Origin: Planococcus sp. ISL-110
GTDB lineage: Bacteria > Bacillota > Bacilli > Bacillales_A > Planococcaceae
Direction: 5' to 3'
Assembly (NCBI RefSeq): GCF_018613575.1
Contig: NZ_JAGGPX010000025.1
Coordinates: 1 to 36,672 of the forward strand
Length of the DNA stretch: 36,672 nt
The first letter of the stretch is position 1, and each line of letters begins with the position of its first letter. Positions 24,664 through 34,177 of this stretch are shown piece by piece. A program made the translations under genes and the position numbers. The notes beneath the pieces are model-generated. The model saw only the letters and a program-made list of their open reading frames with translations, did no database searches and had not been told where the DNA came from.

Positions 24664-26703
24664 ATGAACGAGTTTATTGAGTTTAGAAATCGTGTTTATG
24701 ATAACGAGAGTAATGATAGTTATCCGCTCCAATTTTTAGATGAGTATCTAAATAAAAGTAAGGCTGTAAATTCCGATGAAAAAAGAGTGATCGAGCAAAT
24801 TCGAACGATCAAGCAACTAGAACGGAAAAAGAAACTAGGCGAAAAAGAAATAGATGAATGGATCTTGTTTTTGGGAGAGCATTCATCGACAGACAGATTT
24901 ATAGTAGATACTGTTTTAACATTATTCAATGATGAGATCAAACAACTAGTAGAGGAAAAAACAAAAGACTTACTATTGAAAAAACGGTATGATAGTCAAA
25001 AGCTATACCATGTTTTAGATATTTGTATTGAATGTGGTATAGATAGTTTAAGTGATAGCGATATCTTATTTACACTTGAGAAATATAAACTGGATTTAGA
25101 GATCATTTCTATCTTACTGGACTATCTGGATCGTTTTAAACGGCAAGGATTTAAAGAGCATCTATACAAATTATTAACCTTGGATTACCCCGATAGCATA
25201 AAAATCCAGGGAATCAATTTATTACGGAATTTGTACTCAATAGAAAATGTCGATCAATCATTCGTAGAGAAGAATGTAAGAAATGACAAAAACAAAGTGT
25301 TTTTTGACAGTTATATGGACTTTCTCAATACAGATTTTAAATTTGAAAAGCCAGGTATTTCAATTTTGCAGTCCATGTTTTATGGCGATTTTGAAGATAG
25401 CGGAAAAGGAAATAATGGAGGGTTAGCTGTATTATTAAAAAGTTTGGGTGAAGAGATATCGAAAGATAGTAGTATATCTTATGTATTTACGATTACGATC
25501 ACGCAAGAATTAAATAAGCCCTTTATAAGCTTTTATGGAGATAAACACGTATTTATCCGGTTGCCAATCTATTTAGATCAGTCTGTATCGGACAAGTTTA
25601 TAAAAAGAGAGTTATTTATCAAAAGGTATATAGCCAATTTTTTAAAGGGGTCAAAGATAGAGCCTGATGTCTTTCATATAAGATTTCTGGACAACGCTTC
25701 TAAATCGGTCGCTCATCTAAGTAAAGAATGGAATCGAAAACTTGTCTTTACCCTAACGCCAGACCCGCACCGAAACATGTTTGATGGAAGGGGCCATTTA
25801 AAAGAACTGGGTTTTAACGAGCTTATTGAAAAACTGAACAAGATAAAAATAGGGGACGAATTAATCCACACAAGCGATGGAATCGTTGGGATAGGGAATG
25901 CGGAAGTGAAATCCGAACTTGAGGTCTATTTCCCGCAATTTAAAGATGAACATGTAAATCGAAAAATAAAAATGATTGGTGAAGGCATACAAATAGATCA
26001 ACCAATTGATGCAGAGGACAAAGCTGGATGTGCAAATCGCCTGATCGAATGGAGCGAAACCAATAAAGATTTTTTTGAAAAACCTGTAATCTTAAACGTG
26101 GGGAGATTATCCGTTTTAAAAGGGCAGATGGAACTTTTAAAAGCGTGGTCAAACTCCAAGCTTTCGGAAACGCATAATCTTCTACTAATCGGAGGAGACC
26201 TGGAGAGACCTAATAAAGAAGAAGAAATGGTCATTGATTATTTTAAGGATTACTTGCAAAGGCATCCTCAATTCAAAGACAGGTTCATACATAAAGGCGC
26301 CATGTCAAATTTGGATATCCGATTGCTTGAAAGGAATATTATTAAGAGAGACTTTACCTATCCTCATATCTATCTGTGCTCAAGTGTAAAAGAAGAGTTT
26401 GGCATCGCTATTTTAGAAGCGATGTCGATCGGCTTTCTAACCTTGGGTCCGATAAAAGGCGGGGTTAAAAGTTATATGAAAAATGGGGAAAATGGCTTTT
26501 TAATCGACACAAGCAATTGGGAAACGATTGCAAAAGAAACGGAAAACCATCTTTATGATTCTAACGTCGACAAAGATCAAATGAAAAAAATTCAAGCTGC
26601 CGGACAAAAAACGGTAGATGAAAATTTTTCGATTGAAAAGATTTCAAATGAGTTTGTATCATTTTATTTGTCTATAGAAGGAGAAGAAGTTAATGAAATA
26701 TAA
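24664..26703 (+). CDS. GT4-like glycosyltransferase with helical N-terminal domain
   Basis: 679 aa, cytoplasmic. Residues 1-215 are helical and repeat-like (possibly HEAT-like). From about 220 a GT-B fold similar to sucrose synthase/sucrose-phosphate synthase begins: GKGNNGGLAVLLKSLGE, FTLTPDPHRNMFD, NVGRLSVLKGQMELLKAW, and the donor-binding EEFGIAILEAM (E-x7-E) with PIKGGVKSYMKNGENGF. It should transfer a sugar from a nucleotide donor with retention. GGGGGATG lies upstream of ATG 24664. Low GC and codon use unlike the flanking genes suggest acquisition. It overlaps the next gene by 11 bp, so both products likely act on one acceptor. Confidence 0.85.
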   Translation: MNEFIEFRNRVYDNESNDSYPLQFLDEYLNKSKAVNSDEKRVIEQIRTIKQLERKKKLGEKEIDEWILFLGEHSSTDRFIVDTVLTLFNDEIKQLVEEKTKDLLLKKRYDSQKLYHVLDICIECGIDSLSDSDILFTLEKYKLDLEIISILLDYLDRFKRQGFKEHLYKLLTLDYPDSIKIQGINLLRNLYSIENVDQSFVEKNVRNDKNKVFFDSYMDFLNTDFKFEKPGISILQSMFYGDFEDSGKGNNGGLAVLLKSLGEEISKDSSISYVFTITITQELNKPFISFYGDKHVFIRLPIYLDQSVSDKFIKRELFIKRYIANFLKGSKIEPDVFHIRFLDNASKSVAHLSKEWNRKLVFTLTPDPHRNMFDGRGHLKELGFNELIEKLNKIKIGDELIHTSDGIVGIGNAEVKSELEVYFPQFKDEHVNRKIKMIGEGIQIDQPIDAEDKAGCANRLIEWSETNKDFFEKPVILNVGRLSVLKGQMELLKAWSNSKLSETHNLLLIGGDLERPNKEEEMVIDYFKDYLQRHPQFKDRFIHKGAMSNLDIRLLERNIIKRDFTYPHIYLCSSVKEEFGIAILEAMSIGFLTLGPIKGGVKSYMKNGENGFLIDTSNWETIAKETENHLYDSNVDKDQMKKIQAAGQKTVDENFSIEKISNEFVSFYLSIEGEEVNEI

Positions 26704-27994
26704 AAAGATATTTTTTATCAGTCCCCCTTTTTATTCGCATTTCAACCCGTTGTTAGTGTTAGCAAAAAGTTTTCAAGAATATGGTGCAGAAGTGACATTT
26801 GGCTGCAGTATAGAGTTTAAAGAAAAAATATTGAAAGAAAATTTGAATTTTTATGAAATAGACATAAGTGCAAACAAAAATACAGGCAAAGGAGAACACA
26901 CAATACAACCAGATACGGAGAGAATAAGATTGGAAGAATTCTTTGAGTCGACAAGAAAAGGTGCAGTAGAAACACTGATCACTCAGTCTCGCCACAGAAA
27001 GGCTGATATGCTTTATAATCCACAAGAGCTTATCGATAAGGTAAAGCTCATAGATGATTCACTAGATGTGGATCTGTATGTGGTAGACATATTATCTTAC
27101 TCTGTTACGCTGAGCTTGTATTTTTTAGGACTGCCTTTTGTCACATTTTGTCCGCCTCATCCCAATACGATTCCAAAAGAAGGAAAGTATTTTAATGTAC
27201 CGAAAAGCTGGCCCGAGGCGATAACGGTCAAGGAAGAAGATTTGAGGATGTTAAAGCAGGTTTCAACCCAAACCCAAAGAGAATTCACTGAAGTTTTCAA
27301 CGACATTATCATTGAAAATAAGTCTATTGCAAAAATTAGCAATGCGTTTAGTTTGGTCTCTGAAATAGCTGTTATCTATAACTATTTTGATTTTAACAAC
27401 ATTGAAAAGGATGAAGAAAACCCAAAGGAAATATTTATAGGAAATTCATTTACAGCGGTTACGTTAGATGAAGAATGGCTGGAAAAAATAGATACAAAAG
27501 AAAAGAAAATCATGATAAGTTTAGGAACTTTTTTATCCAATCGAAAAGATGTACTTGAAAAACTGATCTTATCGTCCAGAGAAAGTTACCCTGATGCGCT
27601 ATTGATCGTTTCTGCAGGCAGCAATGCGGAGGAATTAAAAAAATACAGTTCGTCCAATACCATCATAGAAGATTTTATCCCTCAAATCGCACTTATGCAT
27701 TATGTGGACACCGTTGTCTTTCATGGTGGATGCAACACGTTAACAGAAGCGATGTACCATGGAAAAGAGATGGTCATCTTACCATTTTCCAGCGATCAGT
27801 TTAATATCGCTCATGATGTTGAAAAGAATAATTTAGGAAGAGTACTGGATCCAAATAATTTCAGCAAAGAAGAATTAGCAAAGGCATTTAATGAGATAGA
27901 AGAGATTTCTAAAGATAATTTACTGTATTGGCGAAACATCTCAAGAGAAAGAGGAGCAGATTATGCAGTAAAAAAAATATTGGAGATCGAATAA
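26693..27994 (+). CDS. GT1/MGT-family glycosyltransferase
   Basis: 433 aa GT-B glycosyltransferase. N-terminal SPPFYSHFNPLLVLAKSF is the usual acceptor-domain opening; the C-terminal donor site is FHGGCNTLTEAMYHGKEM, then LPFSSDQFNIA (the HGG, E and DQ motif of UGT/macrolide glycosyltransferases). Such enzymes glycosylate small hydrophobic molecules such as macrolides, flavonoids or sterols, with inversion. GAAGGAGAAG inside the end of the GT4 gene is its ribosome site, so translation is coupled. Together the pair could build a two-sugar decoration or detoxify an antibiotic; the acceptor is unknown. Confidence 0.87.
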   Translation: MKYKKIFFISPPFYSHFNPLLVLAKSFQEYGAEVTFGCSIEFKEKILKENLNFYEIDISANKNTGKGEHTIQPDTERIRLEEFFESTRKGAVETLITQSRHRKADMLYNPQELIDKVKLIDDSLDVDLYVVDILSYSVTLSLYFLGLPFVTFCPPHPNTIPKEGKYFNVPKSWPEAITVKEEDLRMLKQVSTQTQREFTEVFNDIIIENKSIAKISNAFSLVSEIAVIYNYFDFNNIEKDEENPKEIFIGNSFTAVTLDEEWLEKIDTKEKKIMISLGTFLSNRKDVLEKLILSSRESYPDALLIVSAGSNAEELKKYSSSNTIIEDFIPQIALMHYVDTVVFHGGCNTLTEAMYHGKEMVILPFSSDQFNIAHDVEKNNLGRVLDPNNFSKEELAKAFNEIEEISKDNLLYWRNISRERGADYAVKKILEIE

Positions 27995-28042
27995 AATACA
28001 AATATATAAGCTGAACTAATAATCTTTCGTTGTCGATATTCC

Positions 28043-28160
28043 GCAAAACAGCTGCGCTTTCCGCGGGCTCGCGCCCAAGCCTCCTCGGTCTCTGCGCTCC
28101 CTGCGGGGTCTCGGTCGTCTCGTCGCTAACGCTGCTCCGCAGGAGTCGCAGCTGTTTTGC
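28043..28160. repeat. GC-rich element with 14-bp inverted ends
   Basis: Perfect inverted ends GCAAAACAGCTGCG (28043-28056) and CGCAGCTGTTTTGC (28147-28160) around a GC-rich interior (CCGCGGGCTCGCGCCCAAGC, CCTCGG), in sharp contrast to the AT-rich glycosyltransferase genes before it. This is a dispersed-repeat type seen in Bacillaceae (recalled). It may also end the glycosyltransferase transcript. Confidence 0.7.
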
Positions 28161-28299
28161 TTCATATCTGTTAGTAAGTTAGTGGGAAAACAGAAGATTC
28201 CTTGTTAGTAAGTGACGATCTCAGCGCCGGCGCGTCCACGAGCTTGCGTAGGAGCAGTCGTCTATGTTCTACCCAAAGCGGTGTGTGAAATGATAATTC

Positions 28300-28314
28300 A
28301 TAAGTTCAACTTAT
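28300..28314. promoter_or_regulatory. Palindrome before the nucleobase permease gene
   Basis: ATAAGTT-C-AACTTAT, a perfect 7-bp inverted repeat 23 bp before ATG 28338. Eighteen bases including it (CTATATAAGTTGAACTTA) recur at 35923 on the other strand, so it may be the edge of a repeat rather than an operator. The upstream stretch 28161-28299 has GACGA / TCGTC-type pairing and no gene. Confidence 0.4.
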
Positions 28315-28337
28315 ATAGAACTGGAAAGAGGTGTTTT

Positions 28338-29675
28338 ATGAAGGAAATAGTTGGAGCTGACACGAAGATTAAGAATACAAATAAATACGATGTAGATGGT
28401 GTACCCCCATTAAAAGAAGCAATACCTTTGGGATTGCAGCATATTTTTGCAATGTTTTTAGGGAATGTTGCTGTTCCTATCATAATCGCAGGTGTGGTTG
28501 GCATAACAGGAACTGATTTAACGATATTGATTCAAAGTGCCATGATCATGGCAGGAGTTGCAACGATTATTCAGTGTTACCCAATATGGAAGGTCGGAGC
28601 ACGACTCCCGGTAGTTATGGGGACGAGTTTTGGTTTTCTGCCTACCAATATCGTGATCGCAAGCTCCTACGGCATAGGCGGATTATTGGGTGCAAGCCTT
28701 ATAGGCGGTTTGTTTGGCGGATTCTTAGGATTTTTCATAGAGAAAGTAAGAAGGTTCTTTCCAAAAATTGTAACCGGTACAGTCGTTCTGACGATCGGTT
28801 TGTCACTTTTGCCTACTGGTATTGTCTCGATGGCTGGAGGCAGTGGATCTGAAAGTTTTGGATCAGCTCAAAACTGGTTGGTGGCATTACTCGTATTGGC
28901 CATTGTGCTGTTTCTAAATAGATATGCAACGGGAATGGCGAAAACATCCTCTATTTTAATCGGCATTGTCATTGGATATATGGTGGCTCTGCCACTGGGG
29001 ATGGTAGAATTTACAGCAATGAGAGAAGCTACCTGGTTTTCAATTCCCCAACCATTTTATTTTCCTATGGAATTTTACTGGGGAGCTATCCTCCCTATGA
29101 TGATTATGTTTATCGTGACATCTGTTGAGACCGTTGGAGATGTTACAGCGATGACTACTGGGGGAGCAGGCAGAGAACCCACAGCAAAGGAACTTTCTGG
29201 CTCAGTCATAGCAAATGGTTTTACATCTTCTCTGGGAGCGATTTTTAATTCTTTGCCAAATACATCTTTCAGCCAAAATGTAGGAATGATCGCATTTACA
29301 AAAGTAATGAGCAGATATGTCGTAGCTGTTGGCGCTGGGTTTTTAATATTGGCTGGTCTTATCCCTAAGGTTGGAGCTCTTATATCCACAATGCCACCAG
29401 CAGTTATTGGAGGCGCCACAGTCATCATCTTTTCTCAGATTACGTTAACAGGCATAACCATATTAACATCAGAGCCTTTAAATGAAAGAGCAAAGATTAT
29501 CGTTGGATTATCTTTAGTATTTGGACTCGGATTAAGTCAAGTACCCGATGCGATGAACGCGTTTCCTGAAGTTATCAAATTATTGTTTGGTGGATCTGGA
29601 ATAACAATCGCCTGTTTTGTGGCGATTGCATTGAACTTGATCATTCCAGAGGAATCGATGAAAGAAGAGGCATAG
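28338..29675 (+). CDS. NCS2-family xanthine/uracil permease
   Basis: 445 aa, about 12-14 membrane helices. NCS2 signatures: GLQHIFAMFLGNVAVP at the N-terminus, VSIVETVGD-like segment (TSVETVGDVTAMT), and SLPNTSFSQNVGMIAFTKV in the middle, as in PbuX/UraA-type nucleobase-proton symporters. The N-x-T-x-F-S-Q-N motif favours purines (xanthine/uric acid) over uracil; this is moderate evidence. AAAGAGGTG before ATG 28338 sets the start; the frame upstream is non-coding repeat-like DNA. No purine riboswitch was found in the leader. Confidence 0.9.
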   Translation: MKEIVGADTKIKNTNKYDVDGVPPLKEAIPLGLQHIFAMFLGNVAVPIIIAGVVGITGTDLTILIQSAMIMAGVATIIQCYPIWKVGARLPVVMGTSFGFLPTNIVIASSYGIGGLLGASLIGGLFGGFLGFFIEKVRRFFPKIVTGTVVLTIGLSLLPTGIVSMAGGSGSESFGSAQNWLVALLVLAIVLFLNRYATGMAKTSSILIGIVIGYMVALPLGMVEFTAMREATWFSIPQPFYFPMEFYWGAILPMMIMFIVTSVETVGDVTAMTTGGAGREPTAKELSGSVIANGFTSSLGAIFNSLPNTSFSQNVGMIAFTKVMSRYVVAVGAGFLILAGLIPKVGALISTMPPAVIGGATVIIFSQITLTGITILTSEPLNERAKIIVGLSLVFGLGLSQVPDAMNAFPEVIKLLFGGSGITIACFVAIALNLIIPEESMKEEA

Positions 29676-29680
29676 ACGAA

Positions 29681-29712
29681 ATCACGCCCCTGTGTGTCAA
29701 ACTCAATTCAGT
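29681..29712. repeat. MITE-like repeat, family A copy 9 (head only)
   Basis: AATCACGCCCCTGTGTGTCA then AACTCAATTCAG; no tail or hairpin. It begins six bases after the permease stop codon. Confidence 0.6.
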
Positions 29713-29737
29713 TTATTAAGACATTTACAGTTGGAAG

Positions 29738-29787
29738 AAGCCGTATTCAGTGCCCTCAAGGGTAACTGGATACGGCTTTTGTTTTTA
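29738..29787 (+). terminator. Intrinsic terminator after the permease gene
   Basis: 13-bp stem AAGCCGTATTCAG / CTGGATACGGCTT (one G-T pair) followed by TTGTTTTT. Very similar to the terminator at 19392. Confidence 0.88.
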
Positions 29788-29850
29788 TACCGAAACTCCC
29801 TGTTCAACCCCAAACAACCACAGGTTATAATCAATCCAGGGGGAATTCTC

Positions 29851-31503
29851 ATGAACTTAAACAATTTGAAAACCTACGTGCCGGCAAAACTTTATAAGCG
29901 TGGCTTGGATTATTTTGAGCAGGATTTTGTTGAACATTTGACGGAAGTTGCGCCGAATCGCTGGCATGCGCGGGTAGCAGGCACGCGGGATTACGAGGTG
30001 TCAGTCAATTTTACGAAAGACGGGACGATCGCGGGTTCTTACTGCACCTGCCCGTTCGAATCGGATTCGCTGTGCAAGCACGAAGTGGCAATGTGTCTGG
30101 CGATCCGGGAACATAAGGAGGAAAACGGTCCGTCTGCAGTGGATGTGCTGACGCAACTAAAGACGCTGAAAAAAGCAGAGCTGCTGGAAATCCTGGAAGA
30201 ACTGGCAGAGAAGCAGCCATCCGTTCAACTTTATTTGACAGAGAAGTTTGCGAATCCTGGTGGTATGGATCAAGAAGAGGCGCGCCGGATTATACAGAAG
30301 TCGGCTTACCGCACAATCCGTAGGGGATTTATCGAATGGGACCGAACGGACCAGGCACTCGAAGGCGTTGGGGAAGTCCTTGGGTATATGGATGGATTAG
30401 ACTCACAGCATGATGCCGAAAAGATCATCCGCCTCAGTTTGACTGTCATTAAAGAATGTACGGAGATGCTGCAAATGGCGGACGATTCATCCGGGGACAT
30501 CAGCTCAGCGATTTACGAAAGCTTGGAGAAAATTAGTGAAGCCCTAGCGGAGTGGCCGGAAGAATTGGACAAAGAGACGGTCGATCAGATACTCGTCCTG
30601 CTCTATCCACATATCCTCTTTGCGCTGGAACAGGACATCACAGATGCGGCGAGTCATCTGGTAGAAGCAGTGCTGCAATGGAATGAACGAGGCGATTTCA
30701 CCGAAAAGCTCTATAATTATATTGCTGATTTGATTGCCAGCGACGAGATGCAAAACAAGACCTACGATTACACGGAAGAGCGGTTCCACATGTACCAGCT
30801 GGCAATTTTGCAGCAGCAAGGCAAGCAGGAACTGGTCGAAGCATTTTACGTGAAGTTCCACCGTTATCCGGCAATCCGAAAAGCGCAGATCCGGCAGGCA
30901 CTGGATGCCGGTGAATTTGAAAAAGTGATCCGTTTGTGTGAAGAGTCGGAGGGGCTGGATGCGAACCTCGCGGGGCTTTTGCACGACTGGAAAAAGCTGC
31001 GCTTTGAAGCCTATGAAGGGTTGGGCAGCACTGCGGAAATGATTGGCCTCAGCTTTGAGTTCGCGCTGAAAGGGGAGGAAGAGTATTACGTTAAGCTGAA
31101 GAGTTTGGTGGATGCGGAGCAATGGCCGGAATCGCTGGAATCGCTTCTTGCCGAGATGAAAAACAGTCCACGGAGTCTGCCTTTGTATCTCGGAATTCTT
31201 ATTGAGGAAAAGAGATTGGAAGAGCTTTTGGATTATTGCCGGAAGGATGTTTCTGCCATCGAGCACCTGTATCCACACTTGCTGGACGATTATCCGCATG
31301 AAGTGAATGAGATTTATACGGCTTATATTTACCGCCTGATCGAACGGGCTTCCAATCGCAAGGCATACTGGACTGCCTGCCAAAGGATCACAGATTTCCA
31401 GCAGGCGCTTGGGGCCAAAGTGGCATCGGGGCTGATTGAAGAGTTGAAGTTTATGTACCCGAAACGGACAGCGTTGTTGGATGAGTTGGGGAAGATTGAG
31501 TAG
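29851..31503 (+). CDS. SWIM zinc-finger protein
   Basis: 550 aa. SWIM zinc finger near the N-terminus: CxCx7CxH at Cys65, Cys67, Cys75, His77 (CTCPFESDSLCKH), a module that binds DNA or protein. The rest is long and helical, like the Bacillus SWIM proteins often located next to SNF2-type helicase genes; no helicase gene lies here. ATG 29851 follows AGGGGG. Higher GC and good coding bias suggest a core gene. It is expected in the cytoplasm, with a probable role in DNA transactions; partner not visible. Confidence 0.87.
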   Translation: MNLNNLKTYVPAKLYKRGLDYFEQDFVEHLTEVAPNRWHARVAGTRDYEVSVNFTKDGTIAGSYCTCPFESDSLCKHEVAMCLAIREHKEENGPSAVDVLTQLKTLKKAELLEILEELAEKQPSVQLYLTEKFANPGGMDQEEARRIIQKSAYRTIRRGFIEWDRTDQALEGVGEVLGYMDGLDSQHDAEKIIRLSLTVIKECTEMLQMADDSSGDISSAIYESLEKISEALAEWPEELDKETVDQILVLLYPHILFALEQDITDAASHLVEAVLQWNERGDFTEKLYNYIADLIASDEMQNKTYDYTEERFHMYQLAILQQQGKQELVEAFYVKFHRYPAIRKAQIRQALDAGEFEKVIRLCEESEGLDANLAGLLHDWKKLRFEAYEGLGSTAEMIGLSFEFALKGEEEYYVKLKSLVDAEQWPESLESLLAEMKNSPRSLPLYLGILIEEKRLEELLDYCRKDVSAIEHLYPHLLDDYPHEVNEIYTAYIYRLIERASNRKAYWTACQRITDFQQALGAKVASGLIEELKFMYPKRTALLDELGKIE

Positions 31504-31670
31504 GACTAATTGTTTGTCTCTCTGGGAAGCGAAATCGAATTATAAATAAGATACCCTAAAACCCAATATGCTCTAATTTAGACATAGAAAAGATCGAGTG
31601 CGTTAACACTCGGCCGATGCAGCACATGCCGTGTAAGCGTGGCTGGCGAAATTGAAAATGTTTTTAAGCA

Positions 31671-31719
31671 AAAAAGCAACTACCTACAATCCTGATAAGG
31701 AGAAGGTAGTTGCTTTTTT
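31671..31719. terminator. Bidirectional intrinsic terminator
   Basis: A perfect 15-bp stem (AAAAAGCAACTACCT / AGGTAGTTGCTTTTT). The A and T runs serve both strands, between the converging SWIM (+) and exporter (-) genes. Confidence 0.92.
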
Positions 31720-31776
31720 GTTGTTGGGCATTATTTTATTCCTTTTACTCAATCACACCTATATAACTTCTTGCTG

Positions 31777-32805
31777 TTATTTTTGTGCCTGGTTCAACAG
31801 CTGATCTAGACGGTGGAGATAAAATGTATAATCCAAAAGAGCAGATGCCACGATCATTAATCGGATGTTTTTCTCCGGATCTTCCTTAGAGAGAGAAAGC
31901 ACGGATCTATAAAATTCGTTTCTTCGGTTTAACATATCTGCGTCTGAATGCTGAAATTCTTTAATCTTGCCCTGATATTTTAAAAACAGGTACTCGTGAT
32001 ATTTAATTAATTCTTCCAGGTACTGATCAAACAACAGATTGACACTTTTTTCAGACGTACTCTGAAAGTAATGGTCCTCAATTTTTCCGAGAAGCTGATC
32101 TCCCTCCTCTAATGTTTTCAACATCTGCCTGAAGACAATCATTTCTCTGTCATTCAATTGTTTGGTTCGTGATTTTCCGAGCTTGATTCTTTCCTCATCA
32201 AACAACTTGAATTGCTCGACTAAGTTTTCAAGTTCTTTCTTAAAGTTCCGGGAAAGCACTTGATAAGAACCTTCTGTCAGTTCATTTGAAATGGCAGTTC
32301 TTAATAACAATGACATTTGCTGAAAAGCTGAGTGGATGTTATCCGAAAAGCTCTTTTTATATTTCGGCGGGAAAACAACCAGGTTAACGACTATAGCAGA
32401 AATCGTTCCTACTAAAATAACTAAAAATCTTTCCAGGGCAAAGTACAAATCCTCACCTGCACCGGAAGTCATGATCGCAGCTACCGTTACAAGAGTTAGT
32501 GGGATTGTGCTATCCATTTTTAATTTCAAGCTTAATGAAATCATAATCATAATTACCAAACCAATGGTGATCGGATTTTCGCCTAAAAAATAGAGAAAAA
32601 ACAACGAAATGGATGCGCCTAAGGTATTTGTAATCAATTGATCGGGCAATTGCTTCCAAGTCCGGTATAAAGATGGCTGTACAGCTAAAATAGCTGCAAC
32701 AGCTGCAAACGCAATGTTGTCCAATCCGAAAAATTCACATACATATATGGCAATTATAACGGCTACTCCAGTTTTAAAAATACGAGGACCAAAAGTAATA
32801 TCCAT
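31777..32805 (-). CDS. FUSC/aromatic acid exporter-type membrane protein
   Basis: About 342 aa. N-terminal half has four to six membrane helices with the family pattern (FGPRIFKTGVAVIIAIYV; AVAAILAVQPSLYRTWKQL; LVVFPPKYKKSF at the last helix), and the C-terminal ~180 residues form a cytoplasmic helical domain as in YqjA/ArAE-type proteins. A transport role for aromatic acids is annotated for relatives but unproven in Firmicutes. ATG 32805 is chosen because relatives begin close to the KTG motif; AAAGGAG lies only a few bases upstream, and a GTG at 32847 is an alternative. A paralogue is at 34495-35538. Confidence 0.82.
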   Translation of the reverse strand: MDITFGPRIFKTGVAVIIAIYVCEFFGLDNIAFAAVAAILAVQPSLYRTWKQLPDQLITNTLGASISLFFLYFLGENPITIGLVIMIMISLSLKLKMDSTIPLTLVTVAAIMTSGAGEDLYFALERFLVILVGTISAIVVNLVVFPPKYKKSFSDNIHSAFQQMSLLLRTAISNELTEGSYQVLSRNFKKELENLVEQFKLFDEERIKLGKSRTKQLNDREMIVFRQMLKTLEEGDQLLGKIEDHYFQSTSEKSVNLLFDQYLEELIKYHEYLFLKYQGKIKEFQHSDADMLNRRNEFYRSVLSLSKEDPEKNIRLMIVASALLDYTFYLHRLDQLLNQAQK

Positions 32806-32967
32806 TTCTCCTTTCAGATAATAAAGAACTGGAGGAATGCCTTTCACTCACCAGTATCTCGTTAGGTAACTATTATCTTATATAATGATGTCTGATTAAA
32901 CTTTAAATTGCGCTAGACATTATGTCAAAAGTGAATATTGCACTTCAGTATTTTTATCATTGAATGT

Positions 32968-33008
32968 AAAAAGGGCCTGTTCCCCCAAAAGTAATTTTCA
33001 CGCCCTCT
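32968..33008 (-). terminator. Putative terminator after the Na+/Ca2+ exchanger gene
   Basis: AGGGC / GCCCT stem with an inner A-rich/T-rich pairing and TTTTTACA tail on the minus strand. Weak stem. Confidence 0.5.
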
Positions 33009-33051
33009 TGAGACAGCCCCATTCTACAATATCTTCGTTCTGCTCTAAATG

Positions 33052-34008
33052 TTAATTCCGCAAAATAATATAAATAACGTAAATGATGTAGATAACGGCT
33101 AAAGCCGAACCTTCGATCCGTGAAATCTTATACTTGGTTCGTGCAAGAATCATTAAGAGAATGGACACAGCGATCATTACCCATACATCCGAAAATATTT
33201 TCGAATCCACAGTTAAAGGAGAGATCGCTGCCGAGGTTCCTAGTATAAAGAAAATGTTGAAGATATTGCTGCCGATAATATTTCCTAAAGCAATATCAAC
33301 TTGTTTCTTTAAAGCTGCGGTGATAGACGTGACCAACTCAGGAAGTGAGGTACCCACAGCAACGATCGTCAAACCGACTAAGGTCTCGCTCATTCCAAGT
33401 GAAAGCGCGATCTGAATGCTGTTTTCTACAACGAGGTTGCCACCGAACACGATGGCAGCCAGTCCGCCGATTGTTAAAAGCGTATTCTTAGTCTTGGACA
33501 CGTTTGCGATATCAGGGGGATTTTCTTCTGTGAGCCGTCGATCTTTCCGTGCCACTTCAAAGATGTAGTAAAGAAAAACTGCGAAGAAAAGCAGCAGCAT
33601 CATGCCTTCAGTTCTTGTAATCAGATTGGTGGCTGAAGACCCAAGTTGAATGTCGCTGATGAGAAGCAGCAATGCCACTGCGCCCAACAAAGCGAACGGA
33701 ATTTCTTTTCGTATGGTTTCGCTTTGAACCATCAAAGGGAAAACCAGGGCTGTAACTCCTAAAATGAACGTGATATTAAAGATGTTGCTGCCGACTACAT
33801 TCCCGATCGCCACATCACTGTTTCCTTCAAAGGCGGCAATAAAACTGACGGATGCTTCCGGTGCACTTGTACCAAAAGCCACAATCGTCAAGCCAATCAA
33901 TAGGGGTGAAACCCTCAAGCTCTGAGCTATTTTTGAAGCTCCTTCTACAAAATAATCAGCTCCTTTAATCAAAAGAGCGAATCCTACTAACAATAATAGA
34001 TAAGTCAT
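33052..34008 (-). CDS. CaCA-family Na+/Ca2+ antiporter (YrbG-like)
   Basis: 318 aa with about ten membrane helices. The two family alpha repeats are clear: GLTIVAFGTSAPEASVSF with GNVVGSNIFNI, and GLTIVAVGTSLPELVTSI with GNIIGSNIFNI. These carry the Glu/Asn residues that bind Na+ and Ca2+. It exports Ca2+ or exchanges Na+, helpful in a salt-adapted host. GGAGGAAG before ATG 34008 sets the start. It lies between two FUSC-type genes on the same strand, separated by gaps and terminators, so it is likely a separate unit. Confidence 0.93.
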   Translation of the reverse strand: MTYLLLLVGFALLIKGADYFVEGASKIAQSLRVSPLLIGLTIVAFGTSAPEASVSFIAAFEGNSDVAIGNVVGSNIFNITFILGVTALVFPLMVQSETIRKEIPFALLGAVALLLLISDIQLGSSATNLITRTEGMMLLLFFAVFLYYIFEVARKDRRLTEENPPDIANVSKTKNTLLTIGGLAAIVFGGNLVVENSIQIALSLGMSETLVGLTIVAVGTSLPELVTSITAALKKQVDIALGNIIGSNIFNIFFILGTSAAISPLTVDSKIFSDVWVMIAVSILLMILARTKYKISRIEGSALAVIYIIYVIYIILRN

Positions 34009-34177
34009 GTGTTATTCACTTCCTCCATATATTTTTATAAATGCTCATTCAATCTTTTAAAAAATAAAAAGTAATTTCACTAATGTCATACAACCCATTT
34101 CATTCCGTTTGTCGTTGAGAGAAGTAACTCTATTCTATGCTAATACCCTTGGAGCTATTCCAAAAACCATAATGAGT

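Noticed and set aside
28212..28337. Forty-two-residue N-terminal extension of the permease
   Set aside because: No ribosome site at 28212; a good site and the family's usual start are at 28338.
28161..28337. Purine riboswitch in the permease leader
   Set aside because: The three-way-junction sequence pattern of the purine aptamer was not found.
30544..31383. Minus-strand open frame of 279 codons
   Set aside because: Antisense shadow of the SWIM gene; composition is unlike a real protein and there is no ribosome site.
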